Source: a virus
IMG/VR virus record: IMGVR_UViG_3300042474_000123
Coordinates: 1-21,927 of that record
DNA: 21,927 bases
Direction: 5' to 3' (one strand)
Shown here: positions 7,379-15,510 of the stretch, piece after piece
Position numbering within the stretch: the stretch's first letter is position 1
How the letters are laid out: each line of letters starts with the position of its first letter
Notes under the pieces: model-generated
Database searches by the model: none
Seen by the model: the letters and a program-made list of their open reading frames with translations, nothing else
Told to the model about the DNA's origin: nothing
Position numbers and translations under genes: made by a program

Positions 7379-8692
7379 ATGGCTGAAATCGTACAAGGTT
7401 TATTTGGGGTTTCTACTGAACTGTTTAGACAGCAGCAAGATGCCCAATTTCAACAACAACAAATTGCTTTAGCGCAACTTGACCCACAACAACAACGGTT
7501 TCTTCAAATGGGAGAAGCTGGTAGGGCTATTGGTAGGGGTTTAGGAGGTTTATTGGGTGCAGAAGACCCAATATTAGCTAAACAAACAGCAGAAAATAAT
7601 CTGTTGCAACAAGTGCAAGCCTCATTGTCAGCTGAAGACTTACAAGACCCTTATAAATTAAGTAGTGCTGTATATCAAGCAGCTATAAAAGCTAATATGC
7701 CTGAATTGGCTAATCATGCTTTACAAAATATACAAGTGGCTAAAAATCAAGCAATTGCTCAAGGTAAAGATATGTCAGTTATATCTGAAAATTTAGCTAA
7801 AACACAAAAAGCTTATTTTGATAGTCAAACTAAAACAGAACAATATGTTGCAGCAATAGCTAAAGCTGAACTTGAAGGTAATACTGCAAAAGTTACACAA
7901 TTAAAAGCCCAGTTAGCTAAAGATTCTGAAATGAATCAAAAATCCATTGATAATCGTATTACAGAACTTACTACTGTAAAATCTAGTGGCAAAATGACTA
8001 AAGCTTTACAAGAAGAACTTGATTTATTAATATTTATTAAAAATGATGCAGCTTCAAAAGGTGCAGCAAAAACAACTATAGAAAATTTTGATAAATCTTT
8101 AGCAGGTAGATTAGGTCCAATGTATGAAAAAGGATTTAATGCTGCAAATCAAGCTGCTAAATCTATAGGCACTATTAATAATTTACGAGCAGTTGTTACA
8201 AGTAAAGATTTATTCTTAGGTCCTACTGCAACTCTTAGAAGTAATATAGATAGAATTGCAGTAACAATGTTTGGTGCAAAAGATGCAGGTGCTTTAGGTA
8301 ATACTCGTCAAGCTATTCAAGGATTGGCAGCTCTTGCATTAAATGCCCGTAGTAGTTTAGAGGGTACGGGTTCTATTTCTGATGCAGAACAAGCATTATT
8401 AACTAGAGCAACTACTGGTGCGTTAGATGACTTTACAAGAAATGAATTAATACAATTATTAAATATTGTTGAACGTGAATCTTCAGCAACTCATAGTAAC
8501 TATAAAGCTAGAGTAGCTAAAATTAAAGACCCTGATTTACGAGATGCTTATACTCCTGATAATATTCCAGCAAAACCAGCAGCTATTAAACGTCTTGATT
8601 TAAATAGACCTAAAGCTAAGTATTCTGCTGATGAGATATTAATACTTCAACAAGAACAAGCAGCACTAAGAGCTAAACAAGAGGGTAAATAA
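7379..8692 (+). CDS. Internal virion / DNA ejection protein (middle)
   Basis: A 437-aa, almost entirely helical protein, rich in Gln, Ala and Lys, with long coiled-coil-like stretches (about 130-240). I see no transglycosylase or peptidase motif. It starts two bases after the previous gene and ends in a TAATG overlap with the next. Gene order and composition match the middle internal virion protein of podophages (T7 gp15-like position). The function is inferred. Confidence 0.68.
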   Translation: MAEIVQGLFGVSTELFRQQQDAQFQQQQIALAQLDPQQQRFLQMGEAGRAIGRGLGGLLGAEDPILAKQTAENNLLQQVQASLSAEDLQDPYKLSSAVYQAAIKANMPELANHALQNIQVAKNQAIAQGKDMSVISENLAKTQKAYFDSQTKTEQYVAAIAKAELEGNTAKVTQLKAQLAKDSEMNQKSIDNRITELTTVKSSGKMTKALQEELDLLIFIKNDAASKGAAKTTIENFDKSLAGRLGPMYEKGFNAANQAAKSIGTINNLRAVVTSKDLFLGPTATLRSNIDRIAVTMFGAKDAGALGNTRQAIQGLAALALNARSSLEGTGSISDAEQALLTRATTGALDDFTRNELIQLLNIVERESSATHSNYKARVAKIKDPDLRDAYTPDNIPAKPAAIKRLDLNRPKAKYSADEILILQQEQAALRAKQEGK

Positions 8693-10791
8693 TGGCAGAA
8701 TATACAAGAACTGTTGATGTAACTGCTCCTAGACCTTCTCAAGCGGAAATTGACCAATTTGAAAAAGATAATCAGTTTGTTCAAGGTGTAAAGGGTGGTT
8801 TAACTGGTTTAATTAGTGCACCAATTTTCCTTCCATCGGCTCTTGCTGGATTTAAAAGTCCTGCTATGGCAGATATGCAAGAAAAAATGACAGAATTATT
8901 TGGACTAAAAGGTGAGCCACAACGAGATAATTATGTTACAACTGATAATTTAGGTGCGGAAACATTTGATGAATCCAAATACTTAACAGATAAAAGTTTA
9001 TATCTTGCTGGTGAAGGTGGTGGTTCAGGAGGATTGTTTGGTATATTTAAAAAAGGTCTTGCTAGTAAATTAGCAACAATAGGTATATTAGCTTCTGAAA
9101 ATGCTGTAACAAATACAGCTATTGGTTTATTTACTAATGACCCTGTTTCTAGAATGTTATACTCACTTCCTGCTGGAGTTTTAGTTGATGGTCAAAAAAT
9201 AGTTAAAAAAATTGTTGAAAAAAATTACATTGCTCCTACAGTTGACCCTACTACTGGAGTTATTTTAACTAATTTTCAATCAACGGGTTCAGGAGTACAA
9301 GGAGCAAAAGAACTCCAATTACGCATGAATCCTGAAGCGTATGATAAAGTAAATTTATTTGAAATAAATAAAGATAAGACAATTGATAGTTTTATTACAA
9401 ATATTCAAAAATTTGCTTCTAATAGTAATTTAGGATTTGATAAAGTAGTAAATGGTGTTCAAGCAGCTTATAAAAATTATACTTTATCATTAATTGGTAA
9501 AATGAAAAGTGATAGTAAAACTCAATTTGATTTAGCTATAAAAGCTGGAGCAAATCCATCTATTCAATTAAATAATACTAGAAATACTATTAAAAGTTTT
9601 TTAGATAGTGCTGATATGGCTACACCCAACGGTGGTAGAGTTGGTGATATGAAACGATTGTTAGCTGCTTATCCTGATGCGTCAGTACAATTTAAAACAG
9701 AATTTAATCCTTTGACAATGGTTCAAGAAAATAAAGCTATACCTATTGGGGCTACTGGTATTAATATTGACAAACTTCAACAACAATTAGCTGCTTGGGG
9801 TGATGCTGCTTCTACAGGTTCTTATAAACTATCTGATGATGCTTCTATAGGTGTTACTAAAGGTGAAGCAAAGATGGTATTAGGTGCGCTTCAACGAGAT
9901 TTAGATGAAGCTATTCAAGATGGTATGGCAGGTGCTAAAGAACTTAAATTAGCTAGAACAAATTTTAAAGATAATTTAACAGCTTTAAATAAATTTAACT
10001 CAAGAAGTTTAACTAAGTATTTTGGTAATGACAAAAATCCTACCATAGAATCTGCAATGGAAAGATTAACTAAAGCTTCTCCAAGTGAAAAGGTTGAGTT
10101 ATTAGCTGTCTTAGATAATACTAATCCTGCAATTGCTGATACTATTCGTAAAGAAACTTTTAATGCTTTATATGCAAAAACATATAATTCACTACCTGCT
10201 GCTGGACAAGGTAAAATAAATGTAGTTAAACTTTTAGAAAACTTTGGTAAATTAACTGAAAAAGAACTTAGATACCTTTTCCCATCTAATGTTGAATATA
10301 ATTCTTTTAAAACTGGTGCTGAAGTTTTGCGTACTGCCTCTAGAAGGATTGATGCTGGATTTGACCCAAATAATGTAGGTAGGCAAGATACTTCTTTATT
10401 AGCAGGGGCTGTTGCTGGTCCACAAGCTCGTTATATGTCTTTAATTGCTTGGGATACTATTAAGAAAATTGCAAACATTTCACCTGAACAACAGGCAATA
10501 CTTTTATTTGACCCTAGGGGACAAAAAGCTTTAGCGGAATTTAAAGTTGGAAATTATAAAGCTTTTAATCTTGCTATTGATGGTTTAGGAATAGTTCCAC
10601 AAGGTATGGCAGGTATATCTAGTGCTTCTAATTTAGCAATAGGGCAATCAGGAGTTGATAGGGCTGAAGCAGCTAGATTAAAAAAATTAAATAGTATTTT
10701 AGGTATTCAACCTGTTGTTAATGAAAATGCCTTTTCATCAGAAGATGCTAATCGGTTAGAAGAACTAAATAAACTACTAAATATGCCATAA
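8692..10791 (+). CDS. Internal virion / DNA ejection protein (large)
   Basis: A 699-aa protein, the last gene of the rightward operon. It has two hydrophobic, glycine-rich segments near the N-terminus (about 32-55 and 110-145) and a long helical remainder; no lysozyme-like catalytic motif is obvious. Position and size fit the largest ejection protein (T7 gp16-like position, P22 gp16 by composition). The AT-rich codon use is uniform across the gene. A terminator-like hairpin follows within 25 bases of the stop. Confidence 0.68.
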   Translation: MAEYTRTVDVTAPRPSQAEIDQFEKDNQFVQGVKGGLTGLISAPIFLPSALAGFKSPAMADMQEKMTELFGLKGEPQRDNYVTTDNLGAETFDESKYLTDKSLYLAGEGGGSGGLFGIFKKGLASKLATIGILASENAVTNTAIGLFTNDPVSRMLYSLPAGVLVDGQKIVKKIVEKNYIAPTVDPTTGVILTNFQSTGSGVQGAKELQLRMNPEAYDKVNLFEINKDKTIDSFITNIQKFASNSNLGFDKVVNGVQAAYKNYTLSLIGKMKSDSKTQFDLAIKAGANPSIQLNNTRNTIKSFLDSADMATPNGGRVGDMKRLLAAYPDASVQFKTEFNPLTMVQENKAIPIGATGINIDKLQQQLAAWGDAASTGSYKLSDDASIGVTKGEAKMVLGALQRDLDEAIQDGMAGAKELKLARTNFKDNLTALNKFNSRSLTKYFGNDKNPTIESAMERLTKASPSEKVELLAVLDNTNPAIADTIRKETFNALYAKTYNSLPAAGQGKINVVKLLENFGKLTEKELRYLFPSNVEYNSFKTGAEVLRTASRRIDAGFDPNNVGRQDTSLLAGAVAGPQARYMSLIAWDTIKKIANISPEQQAILLFDPRGQKALAEFKVGNYKAFNLAIDGLGIVPQGMAGISSASNLAIGQSGVDRAEAARLKKLNSILGIQPVVNENAFSSEDANRLEELNKLLNMP

Positions 10792-10811
10792 TAGCTCTAA
10801 ACCGCACATAA

Positions 10812-10863
10812 AGGGGTCTAGAAGCGAATATCATATAAAACTGATACCGTTACATAGACCCCT
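10812..10863 (+). terminator. Stem-loop terminator at the end of the structural operon
   Basis: A perfect 9-bp stem (AGGGGTCTA at 10812-10820 with TAGACCCCT at 10855-10863) is followed by CTTTTT. The 34-base loop is long for a terminator, but it contains an inner 5-bp stem (TATCA at 10829-10833 with TGATA at 10842-10846). It sits between convergent operons. On the minus strand the T-run is weak (TTT), so termination is expected mainly rightward. Confidence 0.65.
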
Positions 10864-10908
10864 CTTTTTAAACAAGCCCTAGAGTGCAAGACAAGCTTGC
10901 TAAAATCA

Positions 10909-11043
10909 TTATTTGTCAAACATCAAACGAATAATAAATAAATCTACTACAATCACATGACCACTTTCCTCACCAAGCATACGCTTATCAACTAACTCAA
11001 ACCCGACCATCATTCCCGTAATAAATTCTACTGATACAAACAT
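10909..11043 (-). CDS. Small hydrophobic phage protein (44 aa)
   Basis: A 44-aa protein with start MFVSVEFITGMMVGFELVD and a second hydrophobic stretch (VIVVDLFIIRLMF). It appears to be a strand-forming or membrane-associated peptide and resembles small early proteins seen in other phages. It begins two bases after the preceding gene ends and is the last gene of the leftward operon. A possible Shine-Dalgarno (AAGGA) lies in the end of its upstream neighbour. No function known to me. Confidence 0.6.
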   Translation of the reverse strand: MFVSVEFITGMMVGFELVDKRMLGEESGHVIVVDLFIIRLMFDK

Positions 11044-11045
11044 AT

Positions 11046-11216
11046 TTATCCTTTAAGTTTGGCGAGGTATGCCATATCTACATGAGCTTCTTTTCCATCG
11101 GGGAGTTTGGCAATAACTGTATCAGGATAATATCCCCTCTTGACAACTTCCACTTCACAATCTAGCTGAACGTGCCATTGCTTTTGGTCTACTTTTACTT
11201 TCGCTTTTTTTACCAT
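11046..11216 (-). CDS. Small conserved-looking protein (56 aa)
   Basis: A 56-aa basic protein starting at an ATG that overlaps the previous stop (ATGGTAA) and preceded by GGAGGAT, an excellent Shine-Dalgarno. It appears to be a small beta-barrel-like fold (alternating charged and hydrophobic: WHVQLDCEVEVVKRGYYP, then VIAKLPDGKEAHVDMAYL). Unknown function; perhaps an inhibitor or KOW-like fold. Strong ribosome binding site and overlap make it a real gene. Confidence 0.65.
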   Translation of the reverse strand: MVKKAKVKVDQKQWHVQLDCEVEVVKRGYYPDTVIAKLPDGKEAHVDMAYLAKLKG

Positions 11217-11392
11217 ATATCCTCCTGTTCATCAGCTAACTCTAGACAAATGCGTTTTTGGTATTTCGCTATCTTATCCTCAAAGGCATAAACTAAATCC
11301 TCTGCGGTGATTTCCAGTAGGTCAAATATCTCCAACTCATCTAACTGCTCAAGCATTACCTCTTGCAATTCTTTAATCGTCAGCACTCTCAA
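11210..11392 (-). CDS. Small acidic hypothetical protein
   Basis: A 60-aa, acidic, mostly helical protein (many Glu, Leu and Asp; ELQEVMLEQLDELEIFDLLE). It overlaps the DUF3310 gene upstream by 20 bases and the next gene by 7, typical of a tightly packed early operon. No known domain recognised. Confidence 0.65.
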   Translation of the reverse strand: MRVLTIKELQEVMLEQLDELEIFDLLEITAEDLVYAFEDKIAKYQKRICLELADEQEDIW

Positions 11393-11585
11393 ACTCCTTT
11401 AGCAGTTCAATAAAATGGATGGCTTTATCTAAATCCTGAATTCCACCCTTATCTCGCCAGCGACAAAGGTATTTGATTGCTGTGGCTTCTAGGTATGGTA
11501 TCCCATTCTTGTAGCAAAATTCGGCTGGTTGTATCTTGAACTTCTTGTAGTGGTCGCCACCTACTTGCTTATCAACTGCTTGCAT
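11373..11585 (-). CDS. DUF3310 protein (T7 gp1.7-like)
   Basis: A 70-aa protein with the family signature: GGDHYKKF (9-16), IQPAEFCYKNGIPYLEA, KYLCRW, and DLDKAIHFIELL. DUF3310 (PF11753) contains T7 gp1.7, a nucleotide kinase involved in thymidylate metabolism; the T7 protein is longer. Whether this minimal version is enzymatic cannot be told. It lies in the early operon near nucleic acid enzymes, which fits nucleotide metabolism. Confidence 0.88.
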   Translation of the reverse strand: MQAVDKQVGGDHYKKFKIQPAEFCYKNGIPYLEATAIKYLCRWRDKGGIQDLDKAIHFIELLKEFESADD

Positions 11586-11595
11586 ATCTTTTCCT

Positions 11596-11961
11596 TTAGT
11601 CTTTATATAAGTAATTTAATACTTTTTTATTTCTAATCTCTTGTTCTCTTTCTTTGCTTAATTCTTTAACAGGAGGTGAGTTTTGTTGTCTAGGGTTTTC
11701 AGTCTGTTGCTCTTGGGCAAATTCTAATAATCTATCATCAAATAAAGCATCCATTAAATTAGTAATTCCATAATAAGAATACCATTGTAATTCGCCTAGA
11801 ATTTTCCACCTACTTTTTTTATATGCAATTAATATTTTATTATTAACTCTTATTCCTTGAATACTATCTTTTATATCTACTGTTCTATCTGTGGCAAAAC
11901 AATATTCTTCTATTTTTTTAGCTTTTACATATCCAGCAAGACTTTTTATATAACTGCCCAT
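11596..11961 (-). CDS. AT-rich hypothetical protein, probable recent insertion
   Basis: A 121-aa protein of unknown function. It is basic, with strands in the N-terminal 80 residues (QGIRVNNKILIAYKKSRWKI) and a disordered Gln/Pro-rich, then Lys/Glu-rich tail (83-121). Its base composition differs from the flanking gene: 11 of 60 bases are G/C at 11821-11880, against 31 of 60 at 12061-12120 in the phosphoesterase. It does not overlap its neighbours (gaps of 10 and 9 bases) although most genes around it do. This suggests later acquisition. Confidence 0.6.
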   Translation of the reverse strand: MGSYIKSLAGYVKAKKIEEYCFATDRTVDIKDSIQGIRVNNKILIAYKKSRWKILGELQWYSYYGITNLMDALFDDRLLEFAQEQQTENPRQQNSPPVKELSKEREQEIRNKKVLNYLYKD

Positions 11962-11970
11962 ATATTTTCC

Positions 11971-12744
11971 TTATTCTTTATATCTTTTACGGAGATATCT
12001 TAAACTGATTGGACATTCATCAAACATACCATCCTTGACATCAAACAACATATACAAGCCCCTGAAGTGGCGGTTGGTTTGGTGATTTAGGTAATGCTCC
12101 TCGTGCTCGTAACAACTGCCTGTGATTAGAGCCATAACCTCTGACCCATCAGCCCTTAATCCGTAAGCAATATCTCTACCTTGTTGATGCCCTGCAATAC
12201 AACTCTGATGATGCTTAGCAAGCAAAGCACGGGCAGTCCCACAAGGGCGACCCATAACACCAGCAACAAAGTAATGACAGAAAGCAATACCTTCAATAAT
12301 GATAGGTTGCAGAAAAGGAACAGTTTCCCAGCCAGCTTCTTCATATTTTAAATCCTCCAAGGATATTAGTCCATCTAATTTAGGGTCATTATCTATTGCC
12401 CGATTTATGCGATTCTCGTGGTTTCCATACAACATAACCATTCGGGGATTCCAACGGGGTTTATGGTTATCTATTCTCCGTTGCTGTTCTTCTCGTATGG
12501 GGTTTAACAGCTTATCCATCGCCTCGTGAACCACCTTGATGTCTGCTTTGTAGCGTTGCCCCTCCATACTCTTGCTACCAGCCTTATCATGGCTAGACAA
12601 GGATGGCATATCTGCGAAATCGCCCAACATAACGATTATGTCAGGAAGCATATCAACAGCATATTTCCCAATGCGTTCTAGGTATTCTAGGTCGTCATTA
12701 GGTCTGACTTGAGTGTCAGGTATCACCATCATCCGTTTACTCAT
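11971..12744 (-). CDS. Calcineurin-like metallophosphoesterase
   Basis: A 257-aa enzyme. Motifs in order: PDTQ (9-12; first motif with Gln in place of the usual His), GDFAD (41-45), GNHE (107-110), CHYF (H157) and GHQQG (185-189; last His of GHxH replaced by Gln). These form the two-metal centre of calcineurin-like phosphatases and nucleases. Phage versions of this kind are widespread in early regions, with unknown substrate (phosphodiester or phosphomonoester). It overlaps the following zinc-motif gene by 8 bases. The altered positions 12 and 187 occur in several branches of the superfamily, so activity is still likely. Confidence 0.87.
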   Translation of the reverse strand: MSKRMMVIPDTQVRPNDDLEYLERIGKYAVDMLPDIIVMLGDFADMPSLSSHDKAGSKSMEGQRYKADIKVVHEAMDKLLNPIREEQQRRIDNHKPRWNPRMVMLYGNHENRINRAIDNDPKLDGLISLEDLKYEEAGWETVPFLQPIIIEGIAFCHYFVAGVMGRPCGTARALLAKHHQSCIAGHQQGRDIAYGLRADGSEVMALITGSCYEHEEHYLNHQTNRHFRGLYMLFDVKDGMFDECPISLRYLRKRYKE

Positions 12745-13075
12745 AGTGTAAGCCCTCGTTGCCGTTCTGACCTATGTTATCAATCCTATCCTCGTCCCAA
12801 TTGTCTTTAGGGCAAGATGTCCAAGCACATTCTGTAACCTTGCTTAAATCCTTACCACATATCTGACACAAAGATGAATCACTATCCACAGCCCACTCCT
12901 GTCCATTCTTCCACACTTCACCTAACTCATTGTATGTGTTTTTTGCAATGTTATAAGTGGAGAATACCTCTTGCCAAGCCTTAGTGCCCTCTTTACGATA
13001 AAACACTTCTAAATCTTTTAGTTTAATATTCCTGTATGGATGATGTTCGGGGAGGTCGTTTAAACTTATCTTCAT
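12737..13075 (-). CDS. Hypothetical protein with zinc-ribbon-like motif
   Basis: A 112-aa protein preceded by a strong AAGGAAAG ribosome binding site. Near its C-terminal half there are four cysteines in two groups (CQICG, then C-x4-C as CAWTSC), which could bind one zinc. The N-terminal half is helical and charged. It overlaps the phosphoesterase by 8 bases and its start overlaps the stop of the gene before (ATGA). Function unknown; a small DNA-binding role is possible. Confidence 0.65.
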   Translation of the reverse strand: MKISLNDLPEHHPYRNIKLKDLEVFYRKEGTKAWQEVFSTYNIAKNTYNELGEVWKNGQEWAVDSDSSLCQICGKDLSKVTECAWTSCPKDNWDEDRIDNIGQNGNEGLHYE

Positions 13076-13266
13076 TTCTTTCCTTTCTTCGGCACAAGCG
13101 ATTCGTCACGGAAATCACAAACCCTGCACTTAGTAAGTGTGTTAATAAGATATTTACAATCAGGAAGGCAACTTGGCTTAATGAGTTTAATACCCTCATC
13201 AAACTTCTTCTTACTACCTTTACCACTAATTATACTATCGCCTGTAATATCATTTTTTGTTGCCAT
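13072..13266 (-). CDS. Small cysteine-containing hypothetical protein
   Basis: A 64-aa basic protein with cysteines spaced C-x3-C (CLPDC) and C-x2-C (CRVC), a plausible zinc site. It starts inside the last codons of the HNH gene (17-base overlap) and ends with ATGA coupling to the next. No family recognised with certainty. Confidence 0.62.
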   Translation of the reverse strand: MATKNDITGDSIISGKGSKKKFDEGIKLIKPSCLPDCKYLINTLTKCRVCDFRDESLVPKKGKK

Positions 13267-13615
13267 GTCGTTCTACCCTTTCCTCAGCGGTCTTGATGTC
13301 GTGGCAAGGGGAGCATAACACCTGCAAATTCCCACCCTCACAAAACAACCTACTTATAAAAGTATTCCAATCTACAAATCCTGTAAAAGGACACACTACT
13401 GGTTCTACATGGTCTACATTCACTTCTTTAGCTGGGAATTCACCTTTGCACATATTACAAGTGAAGTGTTCAGCCATTCTATTTGTTTTGGCATTGACCT
13501 TTTTGCCTACTGATGCCGCTTTTAGAGTTTCATACTTGGGGGGATATTTTCTAAACCCACCTCGCAGAGTTGAAGTGATAAATGTCCGTAACCGACCTTC
13601 TGTCCAGCTAGACAA
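13250..13615 (-). CDS. HNH endonuclease, WTEGRL-type phage family
   Basis: A 121-aa nuclease when started at TTG (13615), coupled to the stop of the upstream small gene (CTTGTCTAG) and preceded by an AGG. A longer form reaching an ATG at 13696 would overlap that gene by 89 bases. I prefer the TTG because proteins of this family start just before WTEGRLRTFI. The zinc/HNH elements are C53-C56 (FTCNMC), DHVEPV with D68-H69, and C101-C104-H105 (CSPCH). Proteins of this type are common in podophages between replication genes and act as homing or nicking nucleases. Which site it cuts is unknown. Confidence 0.85.
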   Translation of the reverse strand: MSSWTEGRLRTFITSTLRGGFRKYPPKYETLKAASVGKKVNAKTNRMAEHFTCNMCKGEFPAKEVNVDHVEPVVCPFTGFVDWNTFISRLFCEGGNLQVLCSPCHDIKTAEERVERHGNKK

Positions 13616-13793
13616 GATTTTTACCTGAATATATATTATAAACTCTTTTAATTGCGTCACCGTCTTCTTTGTCCATACTTGATTGAAAAATGTCATACCA
13701 ATCGTTGTGCAAGGTTTGTATTAAGATATTCTCACAGTCTTCTTCTGATAAATCTATTACTTGTTTACTAACAACATTTACCTCAAACTTCAT
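13608..13793 (-). CDS. Small acidic hypothetical protein
   Basis: A 61-aa, acidic protein whose start lies within the last codons of the exonuclease gene (11-base overlap) and whose stop overlaps the presumed TTG start of the HNH gene. Strand then helix pattern (EVNVVSKQVIDLSEEDCENIL) seems soluble. Function unknown. Confidence 0.6.
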   Translation of the reverse strand: MKFEVNVVSKQVIDLSEEDCENILIQTLHNDWYDIFQSSMDKEDGDAIKRVYNIYSGKNLV

Positions 13794-14496
13794 TTAGTAG
13801 CCTCTCGTATCGTGAAATATAACTATCATCTAAAGACCTAAGAATATACAAGCATTGTGCGTTCATCAAGAACTCCTCCTCGCTGGCGTATTGTGAAAGG
13901 CATACATCCAACATAGCCCTCTCATTATCAATTCCAGCAAGGAGTTTGCGAGCCTTGGCTTCACCCAATCCCTTTACACCCTTCACATTATCAGATGTAT
14001 CACCCTTTAGGCATTGCTCGTAGAACAAGCGTGTGCCCTCTAGGGCTGTCTGTGTGATGAATGTATCAGGCTTAATCCACCGCTTTGCTTCAGGACCTCC
14101 CTGTATCTCCCATTGGAAGTGTCTACCTTCTATTTGCAAAAGGTCTTTGTCCAATGAACAGATAATCGTGTCAGCAGTTTGGTAGATTCCAAGGGCATCG
14201 TCAGCCTCAAGATTACTAGGGGCAACCTCAGCACCTAATTTCTTTATTGAGAACTCACGACACTCTTGCAACCAGTTTGGTTTTGGTTGTGTGCGGTTTG
14301 CTTTATACTCAGGGTAAACCTCTTTGCGGAAGTTTCTAGCCCCTGTGAGAAAAGCCCTATACTCTGTTGTTTGCACTTTGGTAAGGATGTTGTCTAGGAG
14401 TTCCTCTACACGATGAGTGGCAATAGCTAAGTCTTCATTCTCAGCACTAGCAGAACATCTGTAGCAGACCAAATCCATATCAATTAACGCTATCAT
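13783..14496 (-). CDS. 5'-3' exonuclease (FEN/RNase H type, T7 gp6-like role)
   Basis: A 237-aa enzyme of the flap endonuclease superfamily. Acidic metal sites are visible: DMD (6-8), EADD (97-100), SLDKDL (114-119) and GDTSD (165-169). The helix-hairpin-helix part GVKGLGEAKA (173-182) binds duplex DNA. FRKEVYPEYKANR (56-68) is the usual helical-arch region. It would remove RNA primers, resect ends for recombination, or degrade host DNA. It is complete and lies beside the ssDNA-binding genes and the polymerase. Confidence 0.92.
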   Translation of the reverse strand: MIALIDMDLVCYRCSASAENEDLAIATHRVEELLDNILTKVQTTEYRAFLTGARNFRKEVYPEYKANRTQPKPNWLQECREFSIKKLGAEVAPSNLEADDALGIYQTADTIICSLDKDLLQIEGRHFQWEIQGGPEAKRWIKPDTFITQTALEGTRLFYEQCLKGDTSDNVKGVKGLGEAKARKLLAGIDNERAMLDVCLSQYASEEEFLMNAQCLYILRSLDDSYISRYERLLNEV

Positions 14497-14587
14497 ATAT
14501 TACCTCGTGTAAAAATATACAACAACCAACCCCTACCAACATACCTAAGAAAAAGGCTGTGCTATAACAAAGGATGTATTCAATCAC
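14480..14587 (-). CDS. Small single-TM peptide (35 aa)
   Basis: A possible 35-aa membrane peptide starting at GTG that overlaps the ssDNA-binding protein's stop by the usual 4 bases (GTGA) and running 17 bases into the exonuclease start. Nearly the whole peptide is hydrophobic (MIEYILCYSTAFFLGMLVG then VGCCIFL). It fills an otherwise empty 87-base gap between two tightly packed genes. It lacks a clear Shine-Dalgarno and could also be non-coding. Confidence 0.42.
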   Translation of the reverse strand: MIEYILCYSTAFFLGMLVGVGCCIFLHEVIYDSVN

Positions 14588-14991
14588 ACGGCACCAGCTA
14601 AATCGGTGTCAGCATCTTCGTCAGCACCATACTCTAACAGCTTAGTAACAGTCAGGCGAGAGATTGTGGCACTTACACCCTTCTTACCCTTAAATTCCCA
14701 TGCAAAAGGTTTAACTGTTGCTACGGCTAGTGAACCGTTACCAATTTTGATGTTACTAGGAACTTCCGAACCATCCTCGTAATAGGCTGGGATTGGGTAG
14801 GTCGATTTACAAGTAATGTATACACCACGTTCGTCTTCTGCTTTTTGCGATTCACGGGCTTCAATTCCTTCTTTGGCTAATTCTTCTACTGCTTTGGTGG
14901 ACAAGTTTGACAGGTCAATCTGATATTTCCCTGACATCTCATTTACATGGTTTAGGTTTGCCCACATGATTGTTGCTTTTAATTTTGTCAT
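14584..14991 (-). CDS. ssDNA-binding protein, T7 gp2.5-like
   Basis: A 135-aa OB-fold-like protein. I choose the ATG at 14991 (MTKLKATIMW), 8 bases behind a GGAG Shine-Dalgarno, instead of an upstream TTG at 15003. The section IKIGNGSLAVATVKPFAWEFKGKKGVSATISRLTVTKLLEYG (about 83-125) matches the end of the OB fold in T7 gp2.5-type proteins, and the C-terminus is acidic (DEDADTD) as in ssDNA-binding proteins that recruit polymerase and helicase. Position between exonuclease and polymerase supports this. Confidence 0.75.
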   Translation of the reverse strand: MTKLKATIMWANLNHVNEMSGKYQIDLSNLSTKAVEELAKEGIEARESQKAEDERGVYITCKSTYPIPAYYEDGSEVPSNIKIGNGSLAVATVKPFAWEFKGKKGVSATISRLTVTKLLEYGADEDADTDLAGAV

Positions 14992-15063
14992 ACTTAACTC
15001 CAATGTCTAATAGTGTTGATAATAATACAAAAACAGGTAATAACTTCTAACATCCTAATCCAA

Positions 15064-15510
15064 TTATAAGGTTTCTGCTGGCTCAAAGACAAACTCCTCA
15101 AACTGTTTAGCAATGGCAATGATGTCACCTACCGTTGCTTTAGGGGATAGGGCAATAGCATTAGCAAGGGATGATTGTCTAACAATGTATCGTTGTTTAA
15201 TCGCCCGTTCCTCTGCTGTTTCATAGTTACTACCTATTACCTTGGTCGTTGGTGCAGCTTGTTTAAACGACCCTACTGGACCAATAGCAGACCAGTTGTC
15301 ATACTTACCATTCTTTGTGATGGCTACTTCAAATTTGTCACCAATGTTCGCATCATCTAACACACCAAACACCTTGGGGTTAGCAAAGGGAACTATGTTC
15401 TGTGTGCGAGTTACGCCTTCAGAGGTGAAGGTTACAGCTAGAGTGCGTGTGGGTTTCCCAAACTTATCCTCTTTATCTACCTTTGCTATATCTACAATCT
15501 CAATTTCCAT
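15064..15510 (-). CDS. Putative second OB-fold / replication accessory protein
   Basis: A 148-aa protein. The start at ATG 15510 overlaps the stop of the polymerase C-terminal gene (TAATG); an upstream in-frame start would lie inside that gene. The N-terminal 80 residues are beta-rich (EIEIVDIAKVDKEDKFGKPT, then TRTLAVTFTSEGV and FEVAITKNGKYDNWSAIGP), suggestive of an OB fold. Residues about 95-120 (YETAEERAIKQRYIVRQSSLANA) are a motif I associate with phage and plasmid ssDNA-binding accessory proteins. Role inferred: protein that coats ssDNA or clamps the split polymerase. Confidence 0.6.
   Translation of the reverse strand: MEIEIVDIAKVDKEDKFGKPTRTLAVTFTSEGVTRTQNIVPFANPKVFGVLDDANIGDKFEVAITKNGKYDNWSAIGPVGSFKQAAPTTKVIGSNYETAEERAIKQRYIVRQSSLANAIALSPKATVGDIIAIAKQFEEFVFEPAETL

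Noticed and set aside
13257-13628. Plus-strand 123-aa open frame
   Set aside because: It is the reverse of the HNH nuclease gene, whose motifs are unmistakable, and has no ribosome site or family features.
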